Source: CAWBLP01 sp963789495
Lineage (GTDB): Bacteria; Pseudomonadota; Alphaproteobacteria; Acetobacterales; Acetobacteraceae
Reading direction: 5' to 3'
NCBI GenBank assembly: GCA_963789495.1
Contig: CAWBLP010000022.1
Coordinates: 62,001-126,000 of the forward strand
DNA length: 64,000 nt
The notes under the pieces were generated by a model that worked only from the letters and a program-made list of their open reading frames with translations, searched no databases and was not told the origin of the DNA. Shown piece after piece: positions 19,260 through 28,839 of the stretch. Numbering within the stretch: the first letter of the stretch is position 1; each line of letters opens with the position of its first letter. A program made the translations under genes and the position numbers.

Positions 19260-20578
19260 AGGCTCCTCTCCTTCAGATCAGCCGTCAGATCTTCCCAGAC
19301 CTGGGCGAAGGCGCGGATTTCCCATCTCAGCCAGTAGCCACCGCCAATCAGCAGGACGGCGGTTACCAACCAGGGCTGGAACGTCCGCGCGTGGATCGTT
19401 TCGCCGAACAACTCCAGGTGCTTGCCCTGCGCCTCGCCGATGGTGAGGAAGGAGGTCAGTTCCACAACGCCGGCGAAGCCGATCAGGGTCGCGATCGCCG
19501 GCACGGAAAGGCGCAGATACGGTTTCAGCAAACGGCCGAGCCGGCCGGCGCGCGCGATCGGCCCGTGCGCCTCGATCATGCCGGCAAGACCGGTGGGCGC
19601 GAAGGTCACCATGCCGATGAACAGCACCCCTACATAAATCAGCCACGCATTCGACAGCAGGCTGAGGCCGCTTTGCAGCAGAGTGATCAGGATCCCACCC
19701 AGGATCGGACCGTAGAAGAAGGTCGCTCCGCCGATATAGGTCATCAGCACGACGTTGGCCGATAACGGGCCGGCAACCGCGTCGTAGGTGACAATCTCGT
19801 AGGTGATCGCATAAAGCCCGCCGCCGATCCCGGCGAAGAAGCCGGAGAGGGCAAACTGCATGAACCGCACCGTGCGCGGGTCATAACCCATGAAGCGCGC
19901 GCGCTCGAAATTATCGCGCGTCGCGTTGGCCATGGCGCCCAGCGGGGTCTTGGTCAGGAACAACATTCCCAGCGCAGCGATTACCGTCCAGGCCACGATC
20001 AGGTAGTAGACCTGGATCGAGTGTGCATAGGACAGGCCGAACAGGCTCTGGTCGATCACGCGATCGGTGCTGATGCCACCCTCGCCACCGAAGAAATGGT
20101 GGAACATGATTCCCGCGACCGTGGTCAGTTCGCCGAGGCCCAACGTGATCATGGCGAAAGCGGTGGCGCGCTGCGTGGACGCGATGTAGCCGTAGACAAT
20201 GCCGAAGCCGAGGCCCGCGAAACCCGCCACCAGCGGGATGAGTTCCATCGGCACCGGGAACGCGCCGTCGCCGGCGGCATTCAGGAAATGGATGGTGGCG
20301 TAGCCGCCGAGGCCGAACAGCACCGCGTGGCCAAAGGAGAGCAAGCCGGACTGACCCATCAGCATGTTGTACGACAGGGCGAAGATGACCATCATGCCCA
20401 TCTGGCTCAGCATGCTGAGCACGAAACCCGACTGCCTGTCGGTGTGCCAGTCGTAGAACAGCCACGGCAGGATCAACACGAAAATGACCAGGCCCAGCCA
20501 CAGCCAGAGCTGGCGAGACGACCTGCGTCGTGCGGTCGCCACGGCGGGCTCGTCGGAAATGACGGTCGCGTCAATCAT
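19256..20578 (-). CDS. livM: Branched-chain amino acid-type ABC transporter permease LivM, long form
   Basis: 440 residues with about ten hydrophobic segments. MLMGQSGLLSFGHAVLFGLGG and TLGLGELTTVAGIMFHHFF are typical of LivM, and SANVVLMTYIGGATFFYGPILGG is the conserved late region. Ordinary LivM proteins are about 310-360 residues; here an extra C-terminal part of roughly 70 residues, ending TADLKERSL, adds a further membrane segment (AVLLIGGGYWLRWEI). ATG 20578 overlaps the livH stop by 4 bp. Confidence 0.9.
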   Translation of the reverse strand: MIDATVISDEPAVATARRRSSRQLWLWLGLVIFVLILPWLFYDWHTDRQSGFVLSMLSQMGMMVIFALSYNMLMGQSGLLSFGHAVLFGLGGYATIHFLNAAGDGAFPVPMELIPLVAGFAGLGFGIVYGYIASTQRATAFAMITLGLGELTTVAGIMFHHFFGGEGGISTDRVIDQSLFGLSYAHSIQVYYLIVAWTVIAALGMLFLTKTPLGAMANATRDNFERARFMGYDPRTVRFMQFALSGFFAGIGGGLYAITYEIVTYDAVAGPLSANVVLMTYIGGATFFYGPILGGILITLLQSGLSLLSNAWLIYVGVLFIGMVTFAPTGLAGMIEAHGPIARAGRLGRLLKPYLRLSVPAIATLIGFAGVVELTSFLTIGEAQGKHLELFGETIHARTFQPWLVTAVLLIGGGYWLRWEIRAFAQVWEDLTADLKERSL

Positions 20579-21522
20579 GTGTCACGTGTCCCCATCAGAC
20601 CACGCGGGCTCAACACGAGCATCAGCACCATCATGGCGTATGGCAGCAGTGGTCCGACCCGTGAGATCGGTATCGACAGGATCTCACCGGCGAGATTGTC
20701 GGTCCCGATCCATGACACAGCAGGTCCGAGCAGGTCGCCCAAGGAGCCATCGATGGCCACGGCAAAAGTCTGAACCATGCCGACGACAATCGACGCGATG
20801 AAGCAGCCGCCAAGTGAGCCCAGGCCACCGAACACCACGACGACAAACACGATCGGTCCCAGTGCCGCCGCCATTGCCGGCTCCGTCACCTGGTAGTTGC
20901 CGCCGATCACACCGGCCAGGCCGGCGAGATAGCAGCCGCCGGCGAACACGATGGTGAAGACACGCGGCACGTTGTGTCCCAACGCGCTCACCATCTGCGG
21001 GTAGGTCAGCGCTGCCTGGATGATCAGCCCGATGCGCGTGCGCGTCAGCAGCAGCCAGATCGCCAGCAGCATGACACCGGCGACCAGCAGCATGAAGGCG
21101 CGGTAGGCAGGAAAGTCGATGCCATAGAGGCTGAACAGCGGGAAATCGAGCAGCTCGGGAATGCGGTACGGTACGGGCAACATGCCCCAGATCATCTGCA
21201 CGCCGCGCTCGATGATGAAAAACAGACCAAAGGTAAAAAGCAGTTCGGCGATGTGTCCGTTGTGGTGTGTTCGGCGCAGGCCCCAGACCTCGATTGCCGC
21301 GCCGATGCCTGCGCAGACGATGGGCGCCACGATCAGTGCGGCCCAGAAGCCGATGTACCGGCTGGTCTCGAAGGCGACGTAGGCGCCGATCATGTAGATG
21401 CCCGCGTGCGCGAAATTCAGTACGCCCATCATGGAGAAGATCAGGGTGAGACCGCTCGCCAGCATGAACAGCAGCATGCCATAGACGAAACCGTTCAACA
21501 GGGAGATGAGGACTATCTCCAT
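20575..21522 (-). CDS. livH: Branched-chain amino acid-type ABC transporter permease LivH
   Basis: 315 residues with the LivH pattern: LLNGFVYGMLLFMLASGLTL at the N-terminus, SMMGVLNFAHAGIYMIGAYV, and VFGGLGSLGGCFIASIVVGM in the second half, ending VLSPRGLMGTRDT. ATG 21522 is chosen because the conserved N-terminus starts there; the frame extends upstream for 70 more codons without resemblance. It follows the binding protein gene after about 130 bp. Confidence 0.92.
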   Translation of the reverse strand: MEIVLISLLNGFVYGMLLFMLASGLTLIFSMMGVLNFAHAGIYMIGAYVAFETSRYIGFWAALIVAPIVCAGIGAAIEVWGLRRTHHNGHIAELLFTFGLFFIIERGVQMIWGMLPVPYRIPELLDFPLFSLYGIDFPAYRAFMLLVAGVMLLAIWLLLTRTRIGLIIQAALTYPQMVSALGHNVPRVFTIVFAGGCYLAGLAGVIGGNYQVTEPAMAAALGPIVFVVVVFGGLGSLGGCFIASIVVGMVQTFAVAIDGSLGDLLGPAVSWIGTDNLAGEILSIPISRVGPLLPYAMMVLMLVLSPRGLMGTRDT

Positions 21523-21650
21523 GGCGTGCGGCCCATCGGAACGTTCATGGGAAACACTCCGGGATTGTTCGACCAGGGGGTGACAAAAGATGGCAAGGCC
21601 CGTTGCCAGACCATGCCACCTCGCTTGTTGCGCTGGAAACGGATGCGCTG

Positions 21651-22904
21651 TTAGGACCCGTCCGGCCGCTTCATCTTGCACTCGGTCGGGAAGGTAAGAT
21701 CCTCGGCGCTGACCGTGCTCTCGGTCTTCCAACCCCAGCCGGTGCCTTCGGAGTCGTATTTCACCGGCTTGGTGAACAGTGCGGTAAAGAGTGGCATCTG
21801 GATCTGATGATCCGCCTTCCGCATGGTGTTGACGGCGCCGTAGATATCCTTCGCCTGGATCCCTTCCAAGGCCACCGCGACCTTCAGCGGGTCGGTGGAT
21901 CCGGCCTTATCGATGGCAGCAGCCAGCATGTTGAACATGGTCTGGAAGTTGACCCAGACGTAGTCGAAGCCTGGATTGGTCGCGCGCCACCGCTTGACGA
22001 AATCCTCGGCGGCCGCGTTGTGCGTCTCTGCGCCGATATTGTCGTCGCCTTCCAGCACGGTGACGGTGCGGTTGCCGCCGCCGTCGCCCATCGAGGTCGG
22101 GCCGCCATTCAGGTGCGCGGAAAAAGTATAGTACTTCAGATCGAGGCCACCTTCATTGCCGGCCTTCATCAGCAGATTGAAGTCCGGCCCCCAGTTGGAG
22201 GTGATCAGGGCCTGCGCGCCCGACGCCTTGATCTTTGGAACGTAGGCCGAAAAGTCCTTGACCTTGCCGAGCGGCACGAATTCGTCGCCGACGATCTTCA
22301 CGTCGGGACGGAACTTCGCCAGGAACTTCTTGGTGTCGCTGTCAACACCCTGCCCGTACAGATAGTCCTGGTTCATCAGGTAAACTGTCTTGATATCCTT
22401 CGGCAGGCTCTTGATCAGCGTGGCCACGCGCTGCGTTACGTTGGAGGCGAAGCGGAAGTGCCAGAAGCTGCAGTTCTCCTCCGTCAGCGGCATCGACAGC
22501 GCCGAAACGTTCAGGTACACGACCCGGTGGTCGGGGTTGCGCCTGTTGTATCGGTCGACGCCTTCCTCCATCGCCGCGGCGACATTGGAACCGATGCCGC
22601 CGATGATGATCGGCAGGTTCTGGTCGGTGGCTGCCTTGAGCTGAATCAGCGCTTCGGCCGGCTGGATCTTATCGTCGAAGGTCACGATTTCGAACTTCTT
22701 GCCGAGCGCGCCGCCATGCGCGTTGACGTTGTTCATGGCGAAGTTCAGCATTTTCAACCAGGCATCGCCGTTGGCGGCAAACGCGCCGGAGAATGGCCCG
22801 ATAAAAGCGACCTTGATCGTGTCTTGTGCCATCGCGGTGCCGGCGCTCAACAGCAAACCGGCAGACAGCGCACCTAACGCCCAACGGCGAAGGATGTTCT
22901 TCAT
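21651..22904 (-). CDS. Branched-chain amino acid-type ABC transporter substrate-binding protein
   Basis: 417 residues with a Sec-type signal peptide, NILRRWALGALSAGLLLSAG, cleaved near AMAQD. The mature part begins TIKVAFIGPFSGAFAANGDA, the LivK/family-6 periplasmic binding fold. The gene starts at ATG 22904 after GGGAGGC and is the first of the liv operon. A 128-bp gap separates it from livH. The ligand is unknown; such proteins also bind amides, aromatic acids and urea. Confidence 0.92.
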   Translation of the reverse strand: MKNILRRWALGALSAGLLLSAGTAMAQDTIKVAFIGPFSGAFAANGDAWLKMLNFAMNNVNAHGGALGKKFEIVTFDDKIQPAEALIQLKAATDQNLPIIIGGIGSNVAAAMEEGVDRYNRRNPDHRVVYLNVSALSMPLTEENCSFWHFRFASNVTQRVATLIKSLPKDIKTVYLMNQDYLYGQGVDSDTKKFLAKFRPDVKIVGDEFVPLGKVKDFSAYVPKIKASGAQALITSNWGPDFNLLMKAGNEGGLDLKYYTFSAHLNGGPTSMGDGGGNRTVTVLEGDDNIGAETHNAAAEDFVKRWRATNPGFDYVWVNFQTMFNMLAAAIDKAGSTDPLKVAVALEGIQAKDIYGAVNTMRKADHQIQMPLFTALFTKPVKYDSEGTGWGWKTESTVSAEDLTFPTECKMKRPDGS

Positions 22905-23552
22905 GCAGCGCCTCCCTGAAATTGAGACAGTCGTTAGATCCGACCATCTTCTTTTTTTGACACACAGACGCTAAGCAGGCCTCACAAAAAGGTCAAGAGA
23001 CTCAGAGTTTGTGGTACTGCGCTGGCGTTGCCAGCGGCAAGGCCGACGTGGGTGGGAATTCGCCGCCGCCGCAGGCGAAGGCCTGCAAGCTGCGATCAGC
23101 CGAGGCACCGGGCGTTCCGGCTGGAACCTTCGCAACATCCGCCCGATCCGCGACAGCCCGCGTTCGTTCCACCGAGCTTCTTGCTGCGGTTGCTTCGGCC
23201 CAGGCCGAAGCGTCGGCTAGGCGACCGCGAATCCGCGCCTGAGGTGGTCGGTTTCGCTGGATCTGGACATGGCCACATCCGTTTCGAACGTTTGGCCCGA
23301 ACGCCGTTTCGGCGCAATGATAAATTGCACTGAGATGGCCCCCTTGGGCGAGACAGCCTGGCGGTCTTGCCAATCCTGTTTCTGAATCATCTCAGGCCGC
23401 CAACTAGAAGATCGACTTTGGCAGCCAGGCTCTATAAAAGCAGCCTTCTACAAACCCGGGGCAGTTCACCTTTGCTGCCTGCACGAAATCTGAGCTAAAC
23501 TTGGTAAGAGACAACGTCGCAACTGCGTCATTACGGGAGTCCGGGTGCCGCC
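22905..23552. other. Intergenic region with no convincing gene
   Basis: About 650 bases between the divergent starts of the liv operon and the coiled-coil gene. The first 90 bases hold an A/T-rich run (CTTTTTTTGACACACAG) and should include the liv promoter. The stretch 23000-23390 is open in several frames on both strands, but all translations are Arg/Ala/Ser-rich with no recognisable family, so it is not called as a gene. No tRNA or terminator was seen. Confidence 0.5.
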
Positions 23553-24306
23553 ATGGTGAATCATGCCGAGCGCGAAACCACGGTGGAAGAGATCGTCATA
23601 GCATTGAGCGAAGCGAGGCGGAGCGCGGACGGCACACCATCGCTGAGCGTCGTCGGCGGTCAGGACATCCCCAACTCCTCAGCCAGGCCACTGCCAGCAG
23701 GTGACGGCGCTGTACATGGCCAGACTGCTCGGTCCGACAACGCAACTCAGGCCCTTGGCTCAAGCGATATAGCCAGTCTGCGGGACGAGGAGATCAACCG
23801 TCTTTTGGCGGAGAACACGCGTCTGAGCAGACGCGTCATGTTTCTGATTGGTGTTATAGAAAGCGAGCGGGCCCGCCACGCGATCCCCACCGCGGTCGGC
23901 CAACCGATCGAAACGGCTCGTGCCGCCGTGGCGCATGAAGTACAGAAGCGCTCTCGAGGCAGAGCTACGGCCGCTTTTGCTCGCAGTGCTACGCTTGTTG
24001 GAAAGGCGGCAGGCCAATCCCGCCACTCAACGCGCGAACGACGAGACAGCACGGGAGCCGACCACTGCACCCTTCCGTAAAGGGTATGCCGGAGGCTCCG
24101 TGCACAAAGTGGCAAGCGCTGCGGCGCCATCAATGCCCTCCGAATGGCTGCTCGAATTGATTGGCAAGCTGGAAGGTCAGGAGGAGGAGCACAGGCGCGA
24201 GGAAGCTGTGGCGGAACAGGAGGCGTGGCCGTCACGATCCCGTCTGCGCCAAAGAATCCGACAGTTGTTCCAGCCGTTACGCCGTCGACCGTCCTTTGGA
24301 TCGTGA
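23553..24306 (+). pseudogene. Coiled-coil protein of unknown function, one +1 frameshift
   Basis: Two overlapping frames read as one protein if a single base is removed near 23952. The first (from ATG 23553) holds DEEINRLLAENTRLSRRVMF and IGVIESERARHAI, an obvious heptad-type helix, then VAHEVQKR. The other frame continues LEAELRPLLLAVLRLLERRQ and WLLELIGKLEGQEEEHRREE. Corrected length is exactly 250 residues. No family is recognised. It lies 130 bp upstream of an actin-like ATPase with its own +1 frameshift, and the two probably form a unit in which this protein could be a filament partner; that is inference. The break may be a sequencing error. Confidence 0.5.
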
Positions 24307-24435
24307 CCCTGACGTCACCTGTCACGAGGCAGGACCACGCCGCCCCGACAACGCATACCCGGCTGTCACGGTGACCGACCGGCAAAGCACGATCATTCCA
24401 GATCTCAGAGGCCCTCGCTCTAGGAGAATCACCCG

Positions 24436-25450
24436 ATGACCGCAGCCACTGCATCCCAAGCCGTTAAGGGTCTGGATCTTGGTACGAGTTCGCATCGTCC
24501 TCTCGACACTGAACGGCCAGAAGGTAGATTTCGCGCCCCAACTCAATGCATTCGTGGAGCTTCCATACAGCAAGATGACGGAGCAGATGCTGGCGCGGGA
24601 AGGCATCCTGCATCGCGTTGAAGGTGCCCACATCTACGCCTACGGCAACCGCACCGACGAGTTCGCCAAGTTCCTCAATGGCGATTCACGCCGCCCCATG
24701 CAGAACGGTATCCTCAACCCGCTCGAACCGAAGAATGTGGAGATGGTCGAGCTTCTGCTTCGGCACCTCTGCGGGGAGGCTGGAGCAGAAGAAAAACTGT
24801 GTTTCAGCGTGCCAAGTCCGCCGCCCGGCCATAAATCCGATCTGATTTTCCATGAGCGATCGGTACAAGCCATCCTGGAACGGCTCGGCTACCAGACCCA
24901 ATCGGTCAATGAAGGCCTGGCGATCGTGTACTCCGAGCTCAAGGACGCCAATTTCACCGGCATCGGCATGAGTTTCGGTGGCGGTATGTGCAACATTTGC
25001 GTTGCTTATCTCGGGCTGCCCGTTATCACTGTCGCAACGACCAGAGCCGGCGATTACATCGATCACAGCGCGGCCTCGGTCACCGGCGAAACACCGACCA
25101 CGGTGCGGCTGCACAAGGAGAACAGCGCGGAGAGCGGATTTACCCTCGACCGAACCCGGGACAGCGCGATCGACCGCGCTCTTTCCGTGTACTACACCGA
25201 CGTTATGGAAGCGGCCGCCACGGCGCTGCAGACCGCAATGATGCAATCAAAGAAGCTGCCCCGCTTCCCTCACCCCGTCCCCGTTGTCTGCGCCGGTGGC
25301 ACAACGCTGGCCGATAAGTTTCTCCCGGAACTTCGCGCCGTCATCGCCAAGACCGAACTGCCTGTTGCGATCGGCGATATTTATTCTGCCAAGGACCCGA
25401 TCAATGCGACTGCCAAGGGCGCTCTGGTCGGAGCCATGCTCAATATGTGA
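24436..25450 (+). pseudogene. Actin-like (ASKHA) ATPase, MreB/MamK-like, one +1 frameshift
   Basis: A good ribosome site (TAGGAGAA) precedes ATG 24436, which encodes MTAATASQAVKGLDLGTS. The frame then breaks: removing one T near 24490 gives GLDLGTSRIVLSTLNG, an ASKHA phosphate-1 loop, and continues to the stop at 25450, for exactly 337 residues. Other actin-fold blocks are intact: connect-1 VNEGLAIVYSE, phosphate-2 GIGMSFGGGMCNICVAYLG, adenosine motif VVCAGGTTLADKFL and connect-2 INATAKGALVGAML. The family is not one I can name; it is shorter than DnaK and nearest in size to MreB, MamK and EutJ-type proteins. Without the correction, translation from the strong start stops after about 60 codons. 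Confidence 0.65.
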
Positions 25451-25522
25451 CGGGCAAATGCGATAGCCGGTGCCTTGCCCCGCCCCCCATCGATGATCCG
25501 GCCCTTGGGATGGGGAGCGGCC

Positions 25523-25662
25523 GGTCGTGATGATGCCAAGGTCCGAGGGGTCGCGCGCCCGCACGACCCCAAACAATATCCCATTGCAAAGGCGAGAATT
25601 TGCCGGAGGTCCAGCCAGGCAAAGCCTCCTGGTGGGGACCGGGGCAACGCTCCGGCGCTTTC
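25523..25662. repeat. Partial copy of the dispersed GC-rich repeat
   Basis: From GGTCGTGATGAT to the start of the next gene, this matches the second half of the repeat at 3332-3602: GGTCCGAGG, ACCCCAAAC, ATTGCAAAGGCGAG, GGCAAAGCCTCCTGGTGGG and GGGGCAACGC in the same order. The hairpin GGAGGTCCAGCCAGGC / GCCTCC is retained. It lies between convergent genes. Confidence 0.7.
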
Positions 25663-26226
25663 CTACAGCGGCTTCAAAGGCGGTGTCTCACCGGGCGGCA
25701 GCTGCACCTGGGCAACGTTCAGCACCATCGACACCAGGCTGTAGTAACCGACCGCTCCAACCAGATCCATCACGCCGCGCTCGCCGAACCGGTCCAGCAC
25801 CGGCTTGTAGTTGGCGTCCGACACCGCGCCGGTCCCCAGCAATTCGGCAACGAAATCATAGACGGTCGCTTCGTCGGCGGACATTCCGTCCGGGCGCCGG
25901 CACTCCGCCACCGCATCGAGAATGGCCGGGGCCAGCCCAGCGTCGATCCCCAGCTTGCGATGCGCGTAGAACTCATACTGCGCAGTCCATTTGCGGCCAG
26001 CCATGCAGATAGCGAGCTCGTTCAGCGGCGCCGGGATCGAGCTGCCATAGCGCACATGGGCGCCGACGCGTTGCACCAGGTCGCACAGATCGGGGCTGCG
26101 CAGCAGCGCATTGAACGGTCCGCGCAATCCGGCGCCGCGTGGACCGGACTGGATGGCGTCCGCCACCTTCTTCTGCTCTGGCGTCATCGTTTCCGGCGTC
26201 AACGTCGGAAAGCGTCCTGCGGCCAT
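25663..26226 (-). CDS. Carboxymuconolactone decarboxylase-like protein
   Basis: 187 residues of the AhpD/CMD-like all-helical fold. The central helix pair LNELAICMAGRKWTAQYEFYAH, followed by AECRRPDGMSADEATVYDFV, is typical. The redox CXXC of AhpD peroxidases is missing, so it is closer to the decarboxylase/unknown side of the family. It lies 23 bp downstream of the SDR gene on the same strand and is probably co-transcribed with it. The activity in this pathway is unknown. Confidence 0.88.
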   Translation of the reverse strand: MAAGRFPTLTPETMTPEQKKVADAIQSGPRGAGLRGPFNALLRSPDLCDLVQRVGAHVRYGSSIPAPLNELAICMAGRKWTAQYEFYAHRKLGIDAGLAPAILDAVAECRRPDGMSADEATVYDFVAELLGTGAVSDANYKPVLDRFGERGVMDLVGAVGYYSLVSMVLNVAQVQLPPGETPPLKPL

Positions 26227-26249
26227 TGGTCTCTCTCCCTTTCTGGGTG

Positions 26250-27056
26250 CTACGGCATGAAGGCGGTCAGGCCGCCGTCAACAATGATTTCCGTTCCGGT
26301 GATGTAGCGCGCCTCATCGGAGGCCAGGAACAACACGGCATGCGCCACGTCCCACGCATCGCCCATATGGCCCATCGGCACCACAGCGTGACGTGCATCG
26401 ATCAGCTTCTGCGCGTCGTTGCCGCCCACCGTCTTGGCCAGGCGGAATTCCACCAGCGGCGTATGCATCAATCCCGGCACCACGGTGTTCACGCGGATAC
26501 CCTGCTTGGCATAGGCACCGGCGGTGGAACGGGACAACTGGATCACGCCGGCCTTCGATGCGCTGTAGCCAACGTGAGTGCGGCCGGAATGAAAATCGTT
26601 GCGCATGCCGGCGACCGAGGCGATGTTGACCACCGCGCCCTTGCCCTGTTCCACCATCACCGGCAGCACATGCTTGCAGCCCAGGAAGGCGGTCTTCAGG
26701 TTGAAGTCGATCTGCCGGTCCCAGACCTCTTCCGCCATCGACACCGGATCGCCGGGCGCGGACCCACCGACATTGTTCACCAGGATGTCGATGCGCTTGA
26801 AGTGGTTCAGGCAGGCCTGCACCATCTCGGCCACATCGGCAGACTTCATCATGTCGCAACGATGCACGGCGCAGGTGCCGCCCTCGCCTTCGATGATGCC
26901 TCGGGTTTCCGCGACGGCGGAGTCATTGATATCCACCAGGAACACCGAAGCGCCCTGGCGCGCCAGCAGCGTTGCCGTGGCCTTGCCGTTGCCCCAGCCA
27001 GGTCCCACCGACCCGGCCCCGGTGACGATCGCCACCTTGCCCGCCATGCTCAGCAT
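26250..27056 (-). CDS. Short-chain dehydrogenase/reductase (SDR)
   Basis: 268 residues with classical SDR features: cofactor loop VTGAGSVGPGWGNGKA (a lengthened TGxxxGxG), the NNVGG beta-4 motif, catalytic Ser in VNIASVAG, and Tyr/Lys in GYSASKAG. The C-terminus YITGTEIIVDGGLTAFMP is typical. ATG 27056 is supported by GGAGG about ten bases upstream. An alternative ATG lies three codons on. NAD(H)-dependent oxidation of an alcohol is expected; the substrate is unknown. It diverges from a class II aldolase gene. Confidence 0.93.
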   Translation of the reverse strand: MLSMAGKVAIVTGAGSVGPGWGNGKATATLLARQGASVFLVDINDSAVAETRGIIEGEGGTCAVHRCDMMKSADVAEMVQACLNHFKRIDILVNNVGGSAPGDPVSMAEEVWDRQIDFNLKTAFLGCKHVLPVMVEQGKGAVVNIASVAGMRNDFHSGRTHVGYSASKAGVIQLSRSTAGAYAKQGIRVNTVVPGLMHTPLVEFRLAKTVGGNDAQKLIDARHAVVPMGHMGDAWDVAHAVLFLASDEARYITGTEIIVDGGLTAFMP

Positions 27057-27303
27057 CAGCGCGTTTCCTCCGCCCTTGCGTGTGCCAGGAGCTTAGGCTG
27101 CAACGCGAGAGGGGAGAAGTCTGCCACCCCGGCAGGCCCGTCATGGCGCGCCGGTCCTGCCAGCGTCGTCCCCCTGCCAGCCCGCCGACGTGCACCGCAC
27201 AGCGCGGGCCAGAGCAGAATCCTGCGAGTAGAATCTTGCGATTGACCCGCGCGACGGCTGCGTTGATGCTGCACTGCGACAAGCGCAGCAAAAGGGGGCC
27301 ACC

Positions 27304-28086
27304 ATGCCGCTGGAGTCGATCGCAACCGAAGAACTCAACATCGCCGATATTCGCTGGCAGGCGCGGGTGGACCTGGCCGCCGCGCACCGCCTGGCGGTGA
27401 TGCACGGCTTCAACGAAGGCATCTTCAATCATTTCACTCTGCGCGTGCCGGGCACGGATGATCGCTACTACCAGATCCCGTTCGGCCTGCACTGGTCGGA
27501 AGTCACCGCGAGCTGCTTCATGGAAGTCGGCTACGACGGCACGCTGCTGGCCGGTGAAGGCGAGATCGAGCGCTCGGCCTATTGCATCCACGCACCGATG
27601 CACCGCCTGGCACCGCATGCCGCCGCGGTGCTGCACACCCATATGCCATTCGCCAGCGCCCTTGCTCGCCTGGAAGACCCGCGCATCCTGCCGATCGGCC
27701 AGACCGAACTCGGCACGATGATGAACACCGCCTACGACTCGATGTACGGCGGCCTCGCGCTGGAACCCGCCGAAGGTGAGCGTCTGGCCGGCGTGCTGGG
27801 CGACAAGACGGTGCTGATGATGGCCGGCCACGGCGTCACCGTGGTGGGACCGACCGTCGCCGCCGCCTACGACCAGCTCTATTACCTGGAGCGCACGGCC
27901 CAGGTGCAGCTCTATGCGATGTGGACCGGCCGCCCGCTGAAGCTGCTGCCGCAGGAGGTGATCGACGCGACAATCGCCGGCTACCAGAGCGAGGTCGCGC
28001 TATACGGCGACACCCCACCCTGCGAGCGCCACCTCGCAGCCTTGAAGCGGATCCTGGACCGCAAGGAACCCGACTACAAAGACTGA
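27304..28086 (+). CDS. Class II aldolase/adducin family protein
   Basis: 260 residues. HFTLRVPG and the zinc-site HTHMPFASA (His111, His113), plus GHGVTVVGPTV, mark the ribulose-5-phosphate 4-epimerase/fuculose aldolase fold, which carries out zinc-dependent aldol cleavage or decarboxylation. ATG 27304 follows AAAAGGGGGCC. It stands between a divergent SDR gene and the convergent second Liv cluster. The SDR and CMD-like genes on its left may act on its product, although the set does not match a pathway I recognise. Confidence 0.9.
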   Translation: MPLESIATEELNIADIRWQARVDLAAAHRLAVMHGFNEGIFNHFTLRVPGTDDRYYQIPFGLHWSEVTASCFMEVGYDGTLLAGEGEIERSAYCIHAPMHRLAPHAAAVLHTHMPFASALARLEDPRILPIGQTELGTMMNTAYDSMYGGLALEPAEGERLAGVLGDKTVLMMAGHGVTVVGPTVAAAYDQLYYLERTAQVQLYAMWTGRPLKLLPQEVIDATIAGYQSEVALYGDTPPCERHLAALKRILDRKEPDYKD

Positions 28087-28140
28087 TCGCGCCAACCCGA
28101 CGCCGCCCTCTCCTGGTCGCAGGCGGGGGCGGCGTGGTCG

Positions 28141-28825
<685 letters not shown>

Positions 28826-28839
<14 letters not shown>

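Noticed and set aside
23002..23373. Small protein genes in the gap upstream of the liv operon
   Set aside because: Several frames are open on both strands at once, compositions are Arg/Ala/Ser-rich and no ribosome site or family resemblance was seen.
24479..24500. Programmed ribosomal frameshift in the actin-like gene
   Set aside because: No slippery heptamer or downstream stem was found, and a plain extra T explains the shift as in the other broken genes of the region.
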